Notes under the pieces: generated by a model
What the model was told of the DNA's origin: nothing
The model's input: only the letters and a program-made list of their open reading frames with translations
Database searches by the model: none
Shown: one piece after another, positions 43,817 through 52,916 of the stretch
Numbering within the stretch: the first letter of the stretch is position 1
Layout of the letters: each line of letters opens with the position of its first letter
Assembly (NCBI GenBank): GCA_051658525.1
Contig: JBOFMT010000104.1
Location: 1 to 64,000, forward strand
From: JBOFMT01 sp051658525
GTDB lineage: Bacteria > Bacillota_I > Bacilli_A > Erysipelotrichales > Erysipelotrichaceae
Reading direction: 5' to 3'
DNA length: 64,000 nt
Position numbers and translations under genes: made by a program

Positions 43817-44750
43817 GATCCTTCACCCTTTCTATCACTCGCAATTTTGCCGAATGGGAGCGGTTATTTTCCGCTAACTCTTCACTACTCGCTTCAATTA
43901 CTTTTTTATTCACCAAACGATAATCCGCTTGCTTTTCCATACCTGGCATTACCGGAATTCGTTTGTCGATTTTTTCTACTTTACTTACGGCATTGAATGC
44001 CTCTTTTACAATACGATCTTCCAAACTTTGGAAACTGATGACAGAAATTCGACCTGTTTGATTCAACATGGCTAACCCTTGGTCTAAGACTGCTTCAATT
44101 TCACCCAATTCATTGTTCACTTCAATTCGTATCGCTTGAAAAATTTTCTTCGCTGGATGCCCTTTGCTATTGACTACCTTTGCTGGTAGTGCTGATTTGA
44201 TGATATCAACGAGTTGAAACGTCGTTTCAATCGGTGCAAGTTCTCTAGCAGCTTCAATCTTTCTTGCTACTTGTTTGGAATATTTTTCTTCTCCATATTT
44301 AAAGAAGATACTTACCAAACGCTCATATGGGTAATGATTGATAATTTCATAGGCATTGAGTGATTGGGTTTGATCCATACGCATATCGAGTGGTGCATCA
44401 TAACGGTAGCTAAAACCACGATGTGCATCATCAAATTGTGGACTACTAACACCTAAATCAAGAATCAAACCATCAATACGGTTAACACCACGTGCATTGA
44501 GCTCTTGTTGCAAGTGTGAAAAACTTGCATGAATAATTTCAAAATTACTTCCTACCGCTTCCAAACGTGGTCTTGAGTCTGCTATCGCATCTAAGTCACG
44601 ATCAAAGCAATATAATTTTCCTTGTGGGATTCTTGCTAACAATGCTGAGGAATGGCCGCCGCGCCCCAAAGTTCCATCAACATAGACACCATCCGCTTTA
44701 ATGTCCAACAAATCCAAGGATTCGTTTAGTAATACGCTATAGTGTTTCAT
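43782..44750 (-). CDS. rsmH: 16S rRNA (cytosine-1402-N4)-methyltransferase
   Basis: 322 residues. SAM-binding D-G-T-L-G-R-G-G-H-S, then D-R-D-L-D-A-I-A, and L-D-L-G-V-S-S-P-Q-F-D and R-G-F-S-Y-R-Y-D-A-P-L-D-M-R-M-D, all RsmH family hallmarks. It methylates C1402 of 16S rRNA. The start overlaps the mraZ stop by one base. A strongly basic C-terminus is followed by ftsL overlap. Confidence 0.97.
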   Translation of the reverse strand: MKHYSVLLNESLDLLDIKADGVYVDGTLGRGGHSSALLARIPQGKLYCFDRDLDAIADSRPRLEAVGSNFEIIHASFSHLQQELNARGVNRIDGLILDLGVSSPQFDDAHRGFSYRYDAPLDMRMDQTQSLNAYEIINHYPYERLVSIFFKYGEEKYSKQVARKIEAARELAPIETTFQLVDIIKSALPAKVVNSKGHPAKKIFQAIRIEVNNELGEIEAVLDQGLAMLNQTGRISVISFQSLEDRIVKEAFNAVSKVEKIDKRIPVMPGMEKQADYRLVNKKVIEASSEELAENNRSHSAKLRVIERVKDHGDDKANEETK

Positions 44751-45181
44751 TACAGTATAAAATCCGTCATCGCTTCGGCGATTTCTTCAAAGTTCATACT
44801 TGCGGCATCATAATATTCATTCCATCGTTGTGCATCCCAAATCTCAATACGACTTGCAGCACCGATGATCATACATTCCTTCATCAGTTTCGCCTCCTTG
44901 CTTAAACTTGACGGTATCAAGATTCTTCCTTGTCCATCCAACTCACATTCACATGCCTTTGCTGTTAGCATATGGACATACATGCGAGCTTCTTTTTTCG
45001 TTGTTGGTAATTTTAGTAGATCTTGGTAGATTTTTTCCCAAGCATCCATTGAGTGTACCGTTAAACAACTATCTAGTCCTCTAGTAACTACGACCTTAGG
45101 ACCTAATTGTTCACGGAATTTCGCAGGCAAAATGATACGACCTTTGGCATCCATATTATGTGCATATTCTCCCATGTACAT
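44750..45181 (-). CDS. mraZ: transcriptional regulator MraZ
   Basis: 143 residues, two SpoVT/AbrB-like swapped-hairpin domains with the repeated D-A-K-G-R and D-G-Q-G-R-I motifs. The start is set to the ATG giving M-Y-M-G-E-Y-A-H-N-M-D-A-K-G-R, behind GGGGTG; a longer ORF has eight extra codons. It binds GTGG repeats in its own promoter and controls the dcw cluster. First gene of the operon. Confidence 0.95.
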   Translation of the reverse strand: MYMGEYAHNMDAKGRIILPAKFREQLGPKVVVTRGLDSCLTVHSMDAWEKIYQDLLKLPTTKKEARMYVHMLTAKACECELDGQGRILIPSSLSKEAKLMKECMIIGAASRIEIWDAQRWNEYYDAASMNFEEIAEAMTDFIL

Positions 45182-45191
45182 ACCATTCACC

Positions 45192-45232
45192 CCACAATCT
45201 ACCACTTTGTGCTACTACTCACCACAATTATA
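45192..45232 (-). promoter_or_regulatory. MraZ box cluster and -10 of the dcw promoter
   Basis: Minus-strand GTGG words at 45192-45195, 45202-45205 and 45222-45225, with a degenerate GTAG at 45212-45215: four repeats exactly 10 bp apart. TATAAT (45227-45232) directly precedes them. This is the arrangement MraZ binds. Confidence 0.85.
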
Positions 45233-45387
45233 GTCTTTTTTGCGTTTTTTGTATAGTAAGAACTAGTAAAATTTACAAACTTTTTCTTAATATGTGAAAA
45301 CCTAAGAAAGCGTTTTCTTCTCGTGTCAAAAATCGCCCTTTTAACAACATTTTTTGTAAATACCACTTTCACACAATGTGAGACAAG

Positions 45388-45411
45388 CAAAAAAAAAGAG
45401 CTATTGCTCAT
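45388..45411 (-). terminator. terminator of the YhhN gene
   Basis: GAGC, AATA, GCTC and T9 on the minus strand, just 3' of the gene. Confidence 0.75.
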
Positions 45412-45423
45412 TTTTATATCAAC

Positions 45424-46086
45424 CTAACCCCATAAACTCAGGGCCAACAACAACAAACCTCCATAATACATAAAAAGATTAAAAAATTTCGTCCACTTCC
45501 ACTTCTTTTCATAAAAGTATAAAAACAAAAGAATCGCATCAGATAAGAAGAACAATCCAGCACCTAACCAGATTAGCAGTAACGATAAATCGATTCCTGT
45601 ATGGAATAAGATCTGCGTTGCACGCCCAAAGAGCAATCCAACAAATACCGAATACAACAACAAACTCTTTTCCAACCCTCTTACGTTCATACCAGGTAAA
45701 TTTTTTATTAGGAACAGGATAAATAAGAAACTAGAACCAGCTCCTAACAAATCCCACACACCAAAAGCAGCAAGTGGTAACAGGGCCACTATAAAAGCGC
45801 AGTGTGCAAATAAGAAGGAGAACAAACCAGCTAAAAACCATATTTTATCTTCTCCCTCAATGCTTATTGCTAAGAGCACATCACCACTTAAACATAATAC
45901 AAAAGCCAACAACATCCAAACATTCCATGTTTGGTATTGCCACATCCCCCACAAAGCAATAATGACAAAGCAAACACTTTGTAGTGTCTTCGCTACTACA
46001 TAATAAGTCTTTGCCTCTCTTTGATAACAAGTAAGCATCAAAACGACAAACAACACAAGATAGAGCAGTATCCATACCCACATCAT
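45424..46086 (-). CDS. YhhN-family membrane protein (lysoplasmalogenase-like)
   Basis: 220 residues, about eight helices. Family features: L-C-L-S-G-D-V-L-L-A near residue 65, F-L-A-G-L-F-S-F-L-F-A-H, and F-F-L-S-D-A-I-L-L-F near 182. The pair S-G-D and F-A-H is conserved in TMEM86/YhhN, where animal members cleave lysoplasmalogen; bacterial function is less clear. AAAGGAGG precedes the ATG. It stands alone between the dcw operon and cardiolipin synthase. Confidence 0.85.
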   Translation of the reverse strand: MMWVWILLYLVLFVVLMLTCYQREAKTYYVVAKTLQSVCFVIIALWGMWQYQTWNVWMLLAFVLCLSGDVLLAISIEGEDKIWFLAGLFSFLFAHCAFIVALLPLAAFGVWDLLGAGSSFLFILFLIKNLPGMNVRGLEKSLLLYSVFVGLLFGRATQILFHTGIDLSLLLIWLGAGLFFLSDAILLFLYFYEKKWKWTKFFNLFMYYGGLLLLALSLWG

Positions 46087-46167
46087 ACGATCCCCTCCTT
46101 TGCTCCATCATAACACAACTTGTTAGTAACCTCACGTAAGACAAAAAAAGTAACACGAGAACTCGCG

Positions 46168-47700
46168 TTACATAAGTGGAGCAACAATACGCATCGCAGC
46201 TTGTGCGATGGTTGTCCGCAATTTTTGCTTTTGATAAAAGGCTGGCGTAATTTGGGTACAAACGTCTAACATGGACTCAAAATCTGCTTTGAGTTCCTGT
46301 AGTGCTTTGGTATCATACATAAACACACCACATTCAAAATGATAATAGAGACTACGATAATCTAAGTTTACCGTTCCAATCGTTGCATAAAGACCATCTA
46401 CTACACAAGTTTTTGAATGGATAAATCCCGGTGTATATTCATAAATATGAACCCCACCCTCAATTAACTGTTCATAGTAGGAGCGTGTCGTAAAGTGTAC
46501 AAATGGTTTATCAGCAACACCAGGTGTAACAATACGGACATCCACCCCTTTTTTCGCTGCAAGAATCAGCGCTGTTGCTACTTCGTTATTGATGATTAAG
46601 TATGGGGTATTAATATAAATATAATCACTTGCAACATTAAACATATTCATATAGATGGATTCCCCAACAGTTTCGTTATCGTAAGGAGAATCTCCATACG
46701 GTTGTACATAACCTTTAGCTTCAGGATTCGCCAATCTACTTGCATCCACCTTGAGTGCTTGTGGATCAAAACTTCCTTCTTTGTGAAAATGCCAGTTTTC
46801 TAAGAACATCAAGTTCATTGCGTAAACCGCTTCTCCTTGCATCATCATAGCACAATCTTTCCAGTGTCCATACCGTTTGATTGTATTGATGTATTCATCC
46901 GCAATATTTATTCCACCTGTAAAGGCTGTATGTCCATCGATGATCGTAATTTTACGATGATCACGATTCTGGATAAAAATAGAGAAAGCAGGCACAAACG
47001 GATTGAACGCAAGTGCTTGAATACCATAGCTAGCAAGAATTTTTTCATAATTATCTGGGATTAAATTAATACTACCAGCATCATCATAAATCAAGCGCAC
47101 ATCAACACCTGCATCAACTCGTTCTTTTAAGATATCCAATAATTCACTCCACATTTCACCTTCCGCTAAAATAAAATACTCCATATAAATATAACGTTTG
47201 GCATTTCTTAATTGTATTTTTAAAGCTTCAAAGAAATCTTCACCCAAAGGATAGTAAGTAGTATCGGTATTTTTATAAGCACTCATACCACAGACAGTTT
47301 CAATAAAACGACTTTGACTTTCCAAAATACGATTAAATCCACGCATCTCATCAACCAAACCATGATCTTCTTGGTAGAGGGCAAAAAACTTTTCTCGATT
47401 GGATTCCATCTTTTCTTCCACTTGTTTTGGTTGGCGCATCCGCTTAATAATTAAATAAAACAACCCCCCAAAAATTGGCACGACAAAAATAACAATCATC
47501 CAAGATAGTTTAAAGGTTGGATTCATGGTACTTCGTACCACATTAACCCCAACCAAAAGACTAATCAAATAAAATAAGATATAGAGATTACTATAACTAC
47601 TCAACATCCACACCGCACCAACGATCGCTAGAAACTGAATAACCAATAACACCACTACAATCGTCAGTCGATTCGTAAAGAAATGCAAGAACTTTTTCAT
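46168..47700 (-). CDS. cls: cardiolipin synthase
   Basis: 510 residues. Two N-terminal membrane helices, a PLDc_N domain (about 20-70), then two phospholipase-D motifs: H-R-K-I-T-I-I-D-G near 257 and H-S-K-T-C-V-V-D-G near 425. It joins two phosphatidylglycerol molecules to cardiolipin. GGGGGGATCTT lies before the ATG. A standard bacterial Cls. Confidence 0.95.
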   Translation of the reverse strand: MKKFLHFFTNRLTIVVVLLVIQFLAIVGAVWMLSSYSNLYILFYLISLLVGVNVVRSTMNPTFKLSWMIVIFVVPIFGGLFYLIIKRMRQPKQVEEKMESNREKFFALYQEDHGLVDEMRGFNRILESQSRFIETVCGMSAYKNTDTTYYPLGEDFFEALKIQLRNAKRYIYMEYFILAEGEMWSELLDILKERVDAGVDVRLIYDDAGSINLIPDNYEKILASYGIQALAFNPFVPAFSIFIQNRDHRKITIIDGHTAFTGGINIADEYINTIKRYGHWKDCAMMMQGEAVYAMNLMFLENWHFHKEGSFDPQALKVDASRLANPEAKGYVQPYGDSPYDNETVGESIYMNMFNVASDYIYINTPYLIINNEVATALILAAKKGVDVRIVTPGVADKPFVHFTTRSYYEQLIEGGVHIYEYTPGFIHSKTCVVDGLYATIGTVNLDYRSLYYHFECGVFMYDTKALQELKADFESMLDVCTQITPAFYQKQKLRTTIAQAAMRIVAPLM

Positions 47701-47798
47701 AAGATCCCCCCAAAGCTAGTTACTACTTAGTTTACCATAAACCCAATAAAAAACAATATTTTACATATTTTGTCGGACTTTATCCTTTGTATTCTTTT

Positions 47799-47822
47799 AA
47801 AAAAACAGGCTCGCGCCTGTTC
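47799..47822 (-). terminator. terminator after gatD
   Basis: ACAGGC, GCGA-type loop, GCCTGT and T7 on the minus strand. Confidence 0.8.
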
Positions 47823-47827
47823 CACTT

Positions 47828-48553
47828 TTATTTCATTTCTTGTAAGATTCTGGCTTTCATTACCGCTTTGGCTTGTTGTTCTAATTGATCATCAAGCGGT
47901 GCTAATACCACATCTTGATAACGCTTCGCTAACGCTTTCGCAATAACCAAATCTGCTATTTCTGGATTTTTTGGTAATAGTGGACCATGTAAATACGTAC
48001 CGAGTACACAGCCATTATAGAAACCTTCATGCGTATCTCTAACACTATTTCCATGCCCTGCAATCACACGTGCAAACGGTGTAGCTACATTACGTGTTTG
48101 ACCACCATGGTTTTCAAACCCAACAATATCACTTCCTTCAAATTCCACCAGCACATTTCCAATACAGCGTTCTTTGTTTAGATTCGCTTCCGTATAGTAA
48201 TCAAAGAATCCAAGTCCCATTGTTTTATGTCCATTGGCATCCAAATAGTATTGCCCAAACAATTGGTATCCACCACATATTAATAGAATAAATGTTTTTT
48301 CATCCATCGCTTGTTGAATTTGAGCTTTTCTTGCTAATAAGTCAGCATACAGTTTTGCTTGTTCATTATCCGCACCACCGCCAATAAAGATCAAATCATA
48401 CTGTGTTAAATCCTTATCCTCTCCAATCCCACACGTGTCTACAAAACAGGTAATGCCACGTTGTTTGGTTCGGATTTTTAAGGTTTGAATATTTCCAGCA
48501 TCACCATATAAATCCATGATATCGTGATACATCCATACAATCTTCAATTCCAT
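47828..48553 (-). CDS. gatD: lipid II isoglutaminyl synthase, glutamine amidotransferase subunit
   Basis: 241 residues, CobB/CobQ-like class I glutaminase. Catalytic Cys in L-L-I-C-G-G-Y-Q-L-F-G near residue 94 and His in L-H-G-P-L-L near 189. It supplies NH3 to MurT, which amidates D-Glu of lipid II to D-isoGln. Two bases lie between the murT stop and its start. No signal peptide. Confidence 0.95.
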   Translation of the reverse strand: MELKIVWMYHDIMDLYGDAGNIQTLKIRTKQRGITCFVDTCGIGEDKDLTQYDLIFIGGGADNEQAKLYADLLARKAQIQQAMDEKTFILLICGGYQLFGQYYLDANGHKTMGLGFFDYYTEANLNKERCIGNVLVEFEGSDIVGFENHGGQTRNVATPFARVIAGHGNSVRDTHEGFYNGCVLGTYLHGPLLPKNPEIADLVIAKALAKRYQDVVLAPLDDQLEQQAKAVMKARILQEMK

Positions 48554-48554
48554 C

Positions 48555-49862
48555 TTAGAACCCCCTTAACATAGCACGCGTTTTTTGTAGTGCCGTATAG
48601 GTTGAAATCACATACAACTCAGCATCATAGGTTACTAGTTGTTCTAGTGCTGTTTTCACATCAGGTTCGACCATAAAAGCAACCTCACCATCACTGTATT
48701 TCATTCGTAAGCCCATATCAAAAGCTCTGGTTCCACTACAAATCACCATACTAACACTTGGATCATTTAAACGCTCAAAATGAGCATCCCAAATCCAACT
48801 AACATCACGTCCATCTTGATCGTTATCGTTTAAAATCATCATCACAACCTTTTGTTGCTTTGATTGATTGATTGCTTTTAACACTTCATTGGTACCTGTT
48901 GGGTTTTTCACTAAATTCAAGACCAACGTTTGACCTTGTTTGGTTGTATATGTTTCATTACGACCATTCATACGATCAAAATGTAAGAAAATATTTTTTT
49001 GTACGACTGTGCTAGCACCCAAATCATTACTTAACAACAAAATGGCAGCACAGTTATACATAAAGTAGAGCGCTTTATGATGTACTTGATACAAGATTCC
49101 ATTCGCTGAAAAACTTCCTGCTTCTAAATCGATATCGCGCAAGCATAAATCATAGTTTACTGGACCAAACTGACCACAGTTACAAGCAAAGCGACCAATA
49201 TGCGAGTATTGGTAATAATCGTATGCAATCATATTACCGCAATACACACAAAACTTTCCTTCACTACTTTCGTTAGACTCAAGTGTAGACGCACTATTTT
49301 GTTCACACCCAAAGAACTTCACATTGTTTGCAAAACGCTGCAAACGTACGACATTTGGGTCATCTCCATTTAGGTATAAGGTACCTGTAAAACCTTCTAA
49401 TGCCGTTTCTATTTTACGAATCACATGTTCCATCTCTCCACTGCGATCGAGTTGGTCACGGAAAAAGTTATTCACTAGCATGTGGGTAACCGGTACTTCC
49501 GCCATTACCTTTGGTACACTAAGTTCATCTACTTCTAGTAACAAAACATCAGCTTCTACTTCTAAATGGAAGTTGGTATGGTTTACTAGTAGGGTCGTAA
49601 CACCAATTTTAAGGTTATCCCCTTTTAAATTCGCAACAATGTGCGTACCACTTTGTTTTAGTACATCATGGAGCATATTGGTTGTTGTTGTTTTTCCATT
49701 GGTACCCGTCAACAAAATGACTGTTTTCGGATATTTGATTTTTGTTAAGAAATCAGGTTGTAATTTTAATGTCACCGTACCTGGAAAGCTGCCTCCACGA
49801 TGCAACAACCGCAACGCATAGGATACCATTTTCGATAGCATCAATGTGATTTTAGTTTTCAT
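48555..49862 (-). CDS. murT: lipid II isoglutaminyl synthase, Mur-ligase subunit
   Basis: 435 residues. Mur-ligase P-loop T-G-T-N-G-K-T-T-T-T-N-M-L, four cysteines in F-C-V-Y-C-G and F-A-C-N-C-G (about 205-230) for the Zn ribbon insert typical of MurT, and a C-terminal DUF1727 domain with D-N-D-Q-D-G-R-D-V-S-W-I-W-D. Forms the amidating complex with GatD, coded next. GAGGTAAATAAG lies before the ATG. Confidence 0.95.
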   Translation of the reverse strand: MKTKITLMLSKMVSYALRLLHRGGSFPGTVTLKLQPDFLTKIKYPKTVILLTGTNGKTTTTNMLHDVLKQSGTHIVANLKGDNLKIGVTTLLVNHTNFHLEVEADVLLLEVDELSVPKVMAEVPVTHMLVNNFFRDQLDRSGEMEHVIRKIETALEGFTGTLYLNGDDPNVVRLQRFANNVKFFGCEQNSASTLESNESSEGKFCVYCGNMIAYDYYQYSHIGRFACNCGQFGPVNYDLCLRDIDLEAGSFSANGILYQVHHKALYFMYNCAAILLLSNDLGASTVVQKNIFLHFDRMNGRNETYTTKQGQTLVLNLVKNPTGTNEVLKAINQSKQQKVVMMILNDNDQDGRDVSWIWDAHFERLNDPSVSMVICSGTRAFDMGLRMKYSDGEVAFMVEPDVKTALEQLVTYDAELYVISTYTALQKTRAMLRGF

Positions 49863-49892
49863 CTTATTTACCTCTATATTAAAAATATATTA

Positions 49893-49917
49893 AAAAAAAG
49901 AGTTTTTCAACTCTTTC
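49893..49917 (-). terminator. terminator after rpmF
   Basis: AAGAGTT, GAAA-type loop, AACTCTT with T8 on the minus strand. Confidence 0.8.
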
Positions 49918-49918
49918 C

Positions 49919-50092
49919 TTATTTAACTTCTACTACTTGTCTTCCGTCATAGTATCCGCATTCGCACATACGATGAGGTTGTTTGTACTCATTACAGTTT
50001 GGGCACTTAGCGAATGCTGGAGCAGCCAATTTGTAGTGAGTTCTACGTTTTGCTTTTCTAGTTTTTGAATTACGTCTTTGTTGTACAGCCAT
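49919..50092 (-). CDS. rpmF: 50S ribosomal protein L32
   Basis: 57 residues, M-A-V-Q-Q-R-R-N-S-K-T-R-K-A-K-R-R, the L32 start. The zinc ribbon cysteines are C-P-N-C and C-E-C-G-Y-Y, so this is the zinc-binding form. GGAGGTGC before the ATG. Downstream of yceD in one operon, as in most bacteria. Short enough to be missed by a length cut-off. Confidence 0.97.
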   Translation of the reverse strand: MAVQQRRNSKTRKAKRRTHYKLAAPAFAKCPNCNEYKQPHRMCECGYYDGRQVVEVK

Positions 50093-50106
50093 GATAGCAC
50101 CTCCTA

Positions 50107-50625
50107 CTAATCTTCTATTTTAAATTCTTTCAACTTTGCAAGTCGGGGATCAATCTCTTTTGTTTCCTGTTTGGATCGGAGATAATCTTCCTCTTTGACA
50201 ACTTCCCAACCGTTACCGGAAGGATACTCCGTTAAGCCAGGCTTAACTACCTTTAAAGGTATTTCCATGATAATCAATTGGAAAATTACGGGTAAAAGTT
50301 CTACTACGTCCCCTTTTGTTTCGTGAACGTCTTCATCTTTATCTACCTTATCAAAAGAAAACACTTCCAAAGAGTTTGTATGGAAATCATATTCGACGTC
50401 CTCTAAAGTAATCGAACATGGCACTACCATCACTCCTTCAATGTCTAGGTTTACATAAACCAAGTCATTGGAAAGATCATAATGAATATTCCCACTTACC
50501 GTAACATCAGATAATCCTCTTAAATGGTTTACCTTCGCAAAGGTCGCTGGTTCGAAACTGATCGAATCATCGAATTCGATTGTAGAGTCTTTACTGCGTA
50601 ACAATTCCGTTTTGGACCATTTCAA
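50107..50625 (-). CDS. yceD: YceD family protein (DUF177)
   Basis: 172 residues from a TTG codon giving M-K-W-S-K-T-E-L-L, the usual YceD start; a GTG nine bases earlier overlaps the GAGGTG ribosome site. The central V-P-C-S-I-T-L-E-D-V-E-Y-D-F block is the family signature. YceD takes part in rRNA/23S maturation in other organisms; the mechanism is unclear. Co-transcribed with rpmF. Confidence 0.9.
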   Translation of the reverse strand: MKWSKTELLRSKDSTIEFDDSISFEPATFAKVNHLRGLSDVTVSGNIHYDLSNDLVYVNLDIEGVMVVPCSITLEDVEYDFHTNSLEVFSFDKVDKDEDVHETKGDVVELLPVIFQLIIMEIPLKVVKPGLTEYPSGNGWEVVKEEDYLRSKQETKEIDPRLAKLKEFKIED

Positions 50626-50653
50626 AAAAATCACCTCGTTGTCTACCGTATCT

Positions 50654-50682
50654 ATTATAAAGAAACATCATTCAAAAGTCAA
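50654..50682 (-). promoter_or_regulatory. promoter of yceD-rpmF
   Basis: TTGACT (50677-50682), 17 bases, TATAAT (50654-50659) on the minus strand. Confidence 0.75.
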
Positions 50683-50809
50683 CTTCAAATGTCGCCCTTT
50701 ACCAAAGATAGCTTATATATTAAACCATACTTTTTGAATTTAGGAAACAGTTTTGTGCACATTTTTAGAAATATTATTGAAATGCGTTTAAATTGCACTT
50801 TTTCCATCT

Positions 50810-50833
50810 GTTTCCCATAAAATTATGGGAAAC
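50810..50833. repeat. inverted repeat after the lipase gene
   Basis: GTTTCCCAT and ATGGGAAAC around a 6-base loop, right after the lipase stop. It lacks a T run on the lipase strand, so termination is uncertain. Confidence 0.5.
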
Positions 50834-50834
50834 A

Positions 50835-51746
50835 TTAACTATTTTTTTCTAAAAATGCAACCACATCATCATAGACCCTTTGATGTTCTGGTTCATTTAA
50901 TATTTCATGTCGCATCGCTTCAAAATGATGCATACTAACATCATTGTAGCCAAGTGCTCTCATAAATTGTTCTTGGTAATGAAATCCTTTGAGTCCACCA
51001 ATGACCGGATCATCGTTTCCTGCAATCAAATGGATCGGCAAGGCTTTATTTTGTACTTGATAATCAACTGCATGGTAGACACGTTTTACCATGGTCAATA
51101 AATTATAGAACCCATTGGTCGTAAATACAAATCCACATTTCGGATCCGCTTCGTACTTTTGAACTTGCATGGCATCTGAATTGAGCCAGTTGTTTTTACT
51201 CACTTCAACAAACCCTTTGGAAAATGCTCCAAACGCCATATTTTGCATCAATTCTGAGCGATAACGATCTCCCTTGGTCTTTGTTAAGATTTTAGTCAAC
51301 AAGAGCCCTGGGCCTACCAAATCATTCTTACACGGTGGTCCACATAAGATAATACCTGCAAGACTTGCATCGTATTGTTGTAAGTAAAGGCGTGATACCA
51401 AAGTTCCCATCGAATGCGAAAAGATAAAGTGCGGTAACCCTGGATAGGTTTCTCGTGCAAAGTCCCCAACTTGTTTTAAGTCCTCAACAATATACCTAGC
51501 ACTCGTATCATAAAAGTATCCATAATCACTTTGTGCCCTTACACTTTCCCCATGTCCACGATGATCGTGAATCACGCAAATATACCCCGCTTCATTTAAG
51601 AAACGCATAAACGGAGTATAACGCTCTTTGTACTCCGCCATACCATGAGAAAATTGCACAATTCCTCGTGGCTTATCACAATCCATAAGGAGCACATCCA
51701 AAGCCAATCCATCTGCTTTACTCGCTAATTTTATTTTAGTTTCCAT
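50835..51746 (-). CDS. alpha/beta hydrolase, monoacylglycerol lipase-like
   Basis: 303 residues, Hydrolase_4 family (lysophospholipase, PldB-like). Nucleophile in F-S-H-S-M-G-T near 117, oxyanion region F-S-H-G-M-A-E near 35, D-H-R-G-H-G-E-S near 64, acid in G-N-D-D-P-V near 250 and His near the M-R-H-E-I end. It is soluble and cytoplasmic. It should cleave monoglycerides or lysophospholipids. The ATG at 51746 follows GAGGTGATCGAT. Confidence 0.88.
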   Translation of the reverse strand: METKIKLASKADGLALDVLLMDCDKPRGIVQFSHGMAEYKERYTPFMRFLNEAGYICVIHDHRGHGESVRAQSDYGYFYDTSARYIVEDLKQVGDFARETYPGLPHFIFSHSMGTLVSRLYLQQYDASLAGIILCGPPCKNDLVGPGLLLTKILTKTKGDRYRSELMQNMAFGAFSKGFVEVSKNNWLNSDAMQVQKYEADPKCGFVFTTNGFYNLLTMVKRVYHAVDYQVQNKALPIHLIAGNDDPVIGGLKGFHYQEQFMRALGYNDVSMHHFEAMRHEILNEPEHQRVYDDVVAFLEKNS

Positions 51747-51822
51747 ATCGATCACCTCTTATTCTAAGTATATCATAACTTGTTTTTTTATGGTAAAATA
51801 GGGGGCAAAAGAAGGTGAAACA

Positions 51823-52905
51823 ATGAAAGCTTGCGGTATTATTACAGAATATAATCCATTCCACTATGGACATTACCATCATATTCAAGAAACAAGGAAA
51901 AAAATTGAGAGTGACGTCCTTGTTAATGTGATGAGCGGTCACTTTGTTCAACGCGGAGAACCAGCAATTATCGATAAATGGCAACGCGCCGAAATTGCCA
52001 TTGAACAAGGTTGTGACCTTGTATTAGAACTACCTTATATTTATGCAACACAAGCAGCAGAGAAGTTTGCTCTAGGTGCTATTCGCACCCTTGCCTTAGC
52101 TAAGGTAAGTGACATTGTCTTTGGTAGTGAATCAAACGATGTTTCAAAACTCTATGAACTTGCCACACAAGCAATCGATACCGAAGATAAATCCAAGTCA
52201 CTTAATCAATTGTATATCCAACAAATGGGACAACTGAAAAGCAATGATATTTTAGGGATTAGCTATATCAAAGCGCTAACAGGCACCAACATCCAAGCCC
52301 ACACCATCCAACGCACCAACAATTACCAAGATTTACATTTAGCGCGTATTGCTAGTGCGAGCGCAATTCGAAAAGCAGTGTTTAGCGACTTACCCTACAC
52401 ACACACGACCCCAATGCAACACTTAACGACCACGCACCAAATGAAAGCTTACTACCCATGGATCCAGTCGCTACTTTGTACCTTACCCAATTCCTATTTA
52501 AAAACATTGTTCCTTATGGATGAAGGGATTGAAAGCCATTTAAAAAAATGCGCTAACCAACACCATACGTATGCAGACTTTTTAGAAGCTGCAACAACAA
52601 AGAAATACAGTAAGGCTCGCATTCAGCGAACGCTTGTTCAGCTACTCAACCAAGTAAGTAAAGAAGAAGCATATGCGCTAGAACAAACAAATTTTATTCG
52701 GGTACTCGCATTTAACGCCAAAGGGCAAGCATATTTAAAATCCATCAAAGATGAGGTAACCATCGTTACAAGATGGAAAGATTTACCCAAAGCTCACCAA
52801 GAAATGGAATACAAAGCTTGTTTTACCTATGCAAGTGTATGTACCCCTCAACAACGCGACTCCTTATGCAAACGCGAAGTACAACCTCCTACCCGCTTCA
52901 AGTAG
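51823..52905 (+). CDS. tmcAL: tRNA(Met) cytidine acetate ligase
   Basis: 360 residues, the YlbM/TmcAL family. H-x-G-H-type motif in Y-N-P-F-H-Y-G-H-Y-H-H near residue 12, then M-S-G-H-F-V-Q-R-G-E-P and D-L-V-L-E-L-P nucleotidyltransferase blocks, and a C-terminal helical RNA-binding part. It makes ac4C at the wobble position of elongator tRNA-Met using acetate and ATP. GAAGGTG lies before the ATG. Its stop lies inside the terminator stem. Confidence 0.93.
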   Translation: MKACGIITEYNPFHYGHYHHIQETRKKIESDVLVNVMSGHFVQRGEPAIIDKWQRAEIAIEQGCDLVLELPYIYATQAAEKFALGAIRTLALAKVSDIVFGSESNDVSKLYELATQAIDTEDKSKSLNQLYIQQMGQLKSNDILGISYIKALTGTNIQAHTIQRTNNYQDLHLARIASASAIRKAVFSDLPYTHTTPMQHLTTTHQMKAYYPWIQSLLCTLPNSYLKTLFLMDEGIESHLKKCANQHHTYADFLEAATTKKYSKARIQRTLVQLLNQVSKEEAYALEQTNFIRVLAFNAKGQAYLKSIKDEVTIVTRWKDLPKAHQEMEYKACFTYASVCTPQQRDSLCKREVQPPTRFK

Positions 52906-52916
52906 GAGGTTTTTTA
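52883..52916 (+). terminator. terminator of tmcAL, stop codon in the 3' arm
   Basis: AACCTCCTAC, loop, GTAGGAGGTT and T6. The stop codon of tmcAL (52903-52905) and an AGGAGG word (52904-52909) are both inside the 3' arm. Confidence 0.85.

Noticed and set aside
45199..45411. 70-codon minus ORF upstream of mraZ
   Set aside because: It covers the -10 and MraZ boxes and has no ribosome site; no similarity to known proteins.
45881..46261. 126-codon minus ORF across the YhhN and cls ends
   Set aside because: It overlaps two well-supported genes in another frame and lacks a ribosome site.
49324..49821. 165-codon plus ORF inside murT
   Set aside because: Antisense to the MurT P-loop and Zn-ribbon region; composition and frame are as expected for a shadow.
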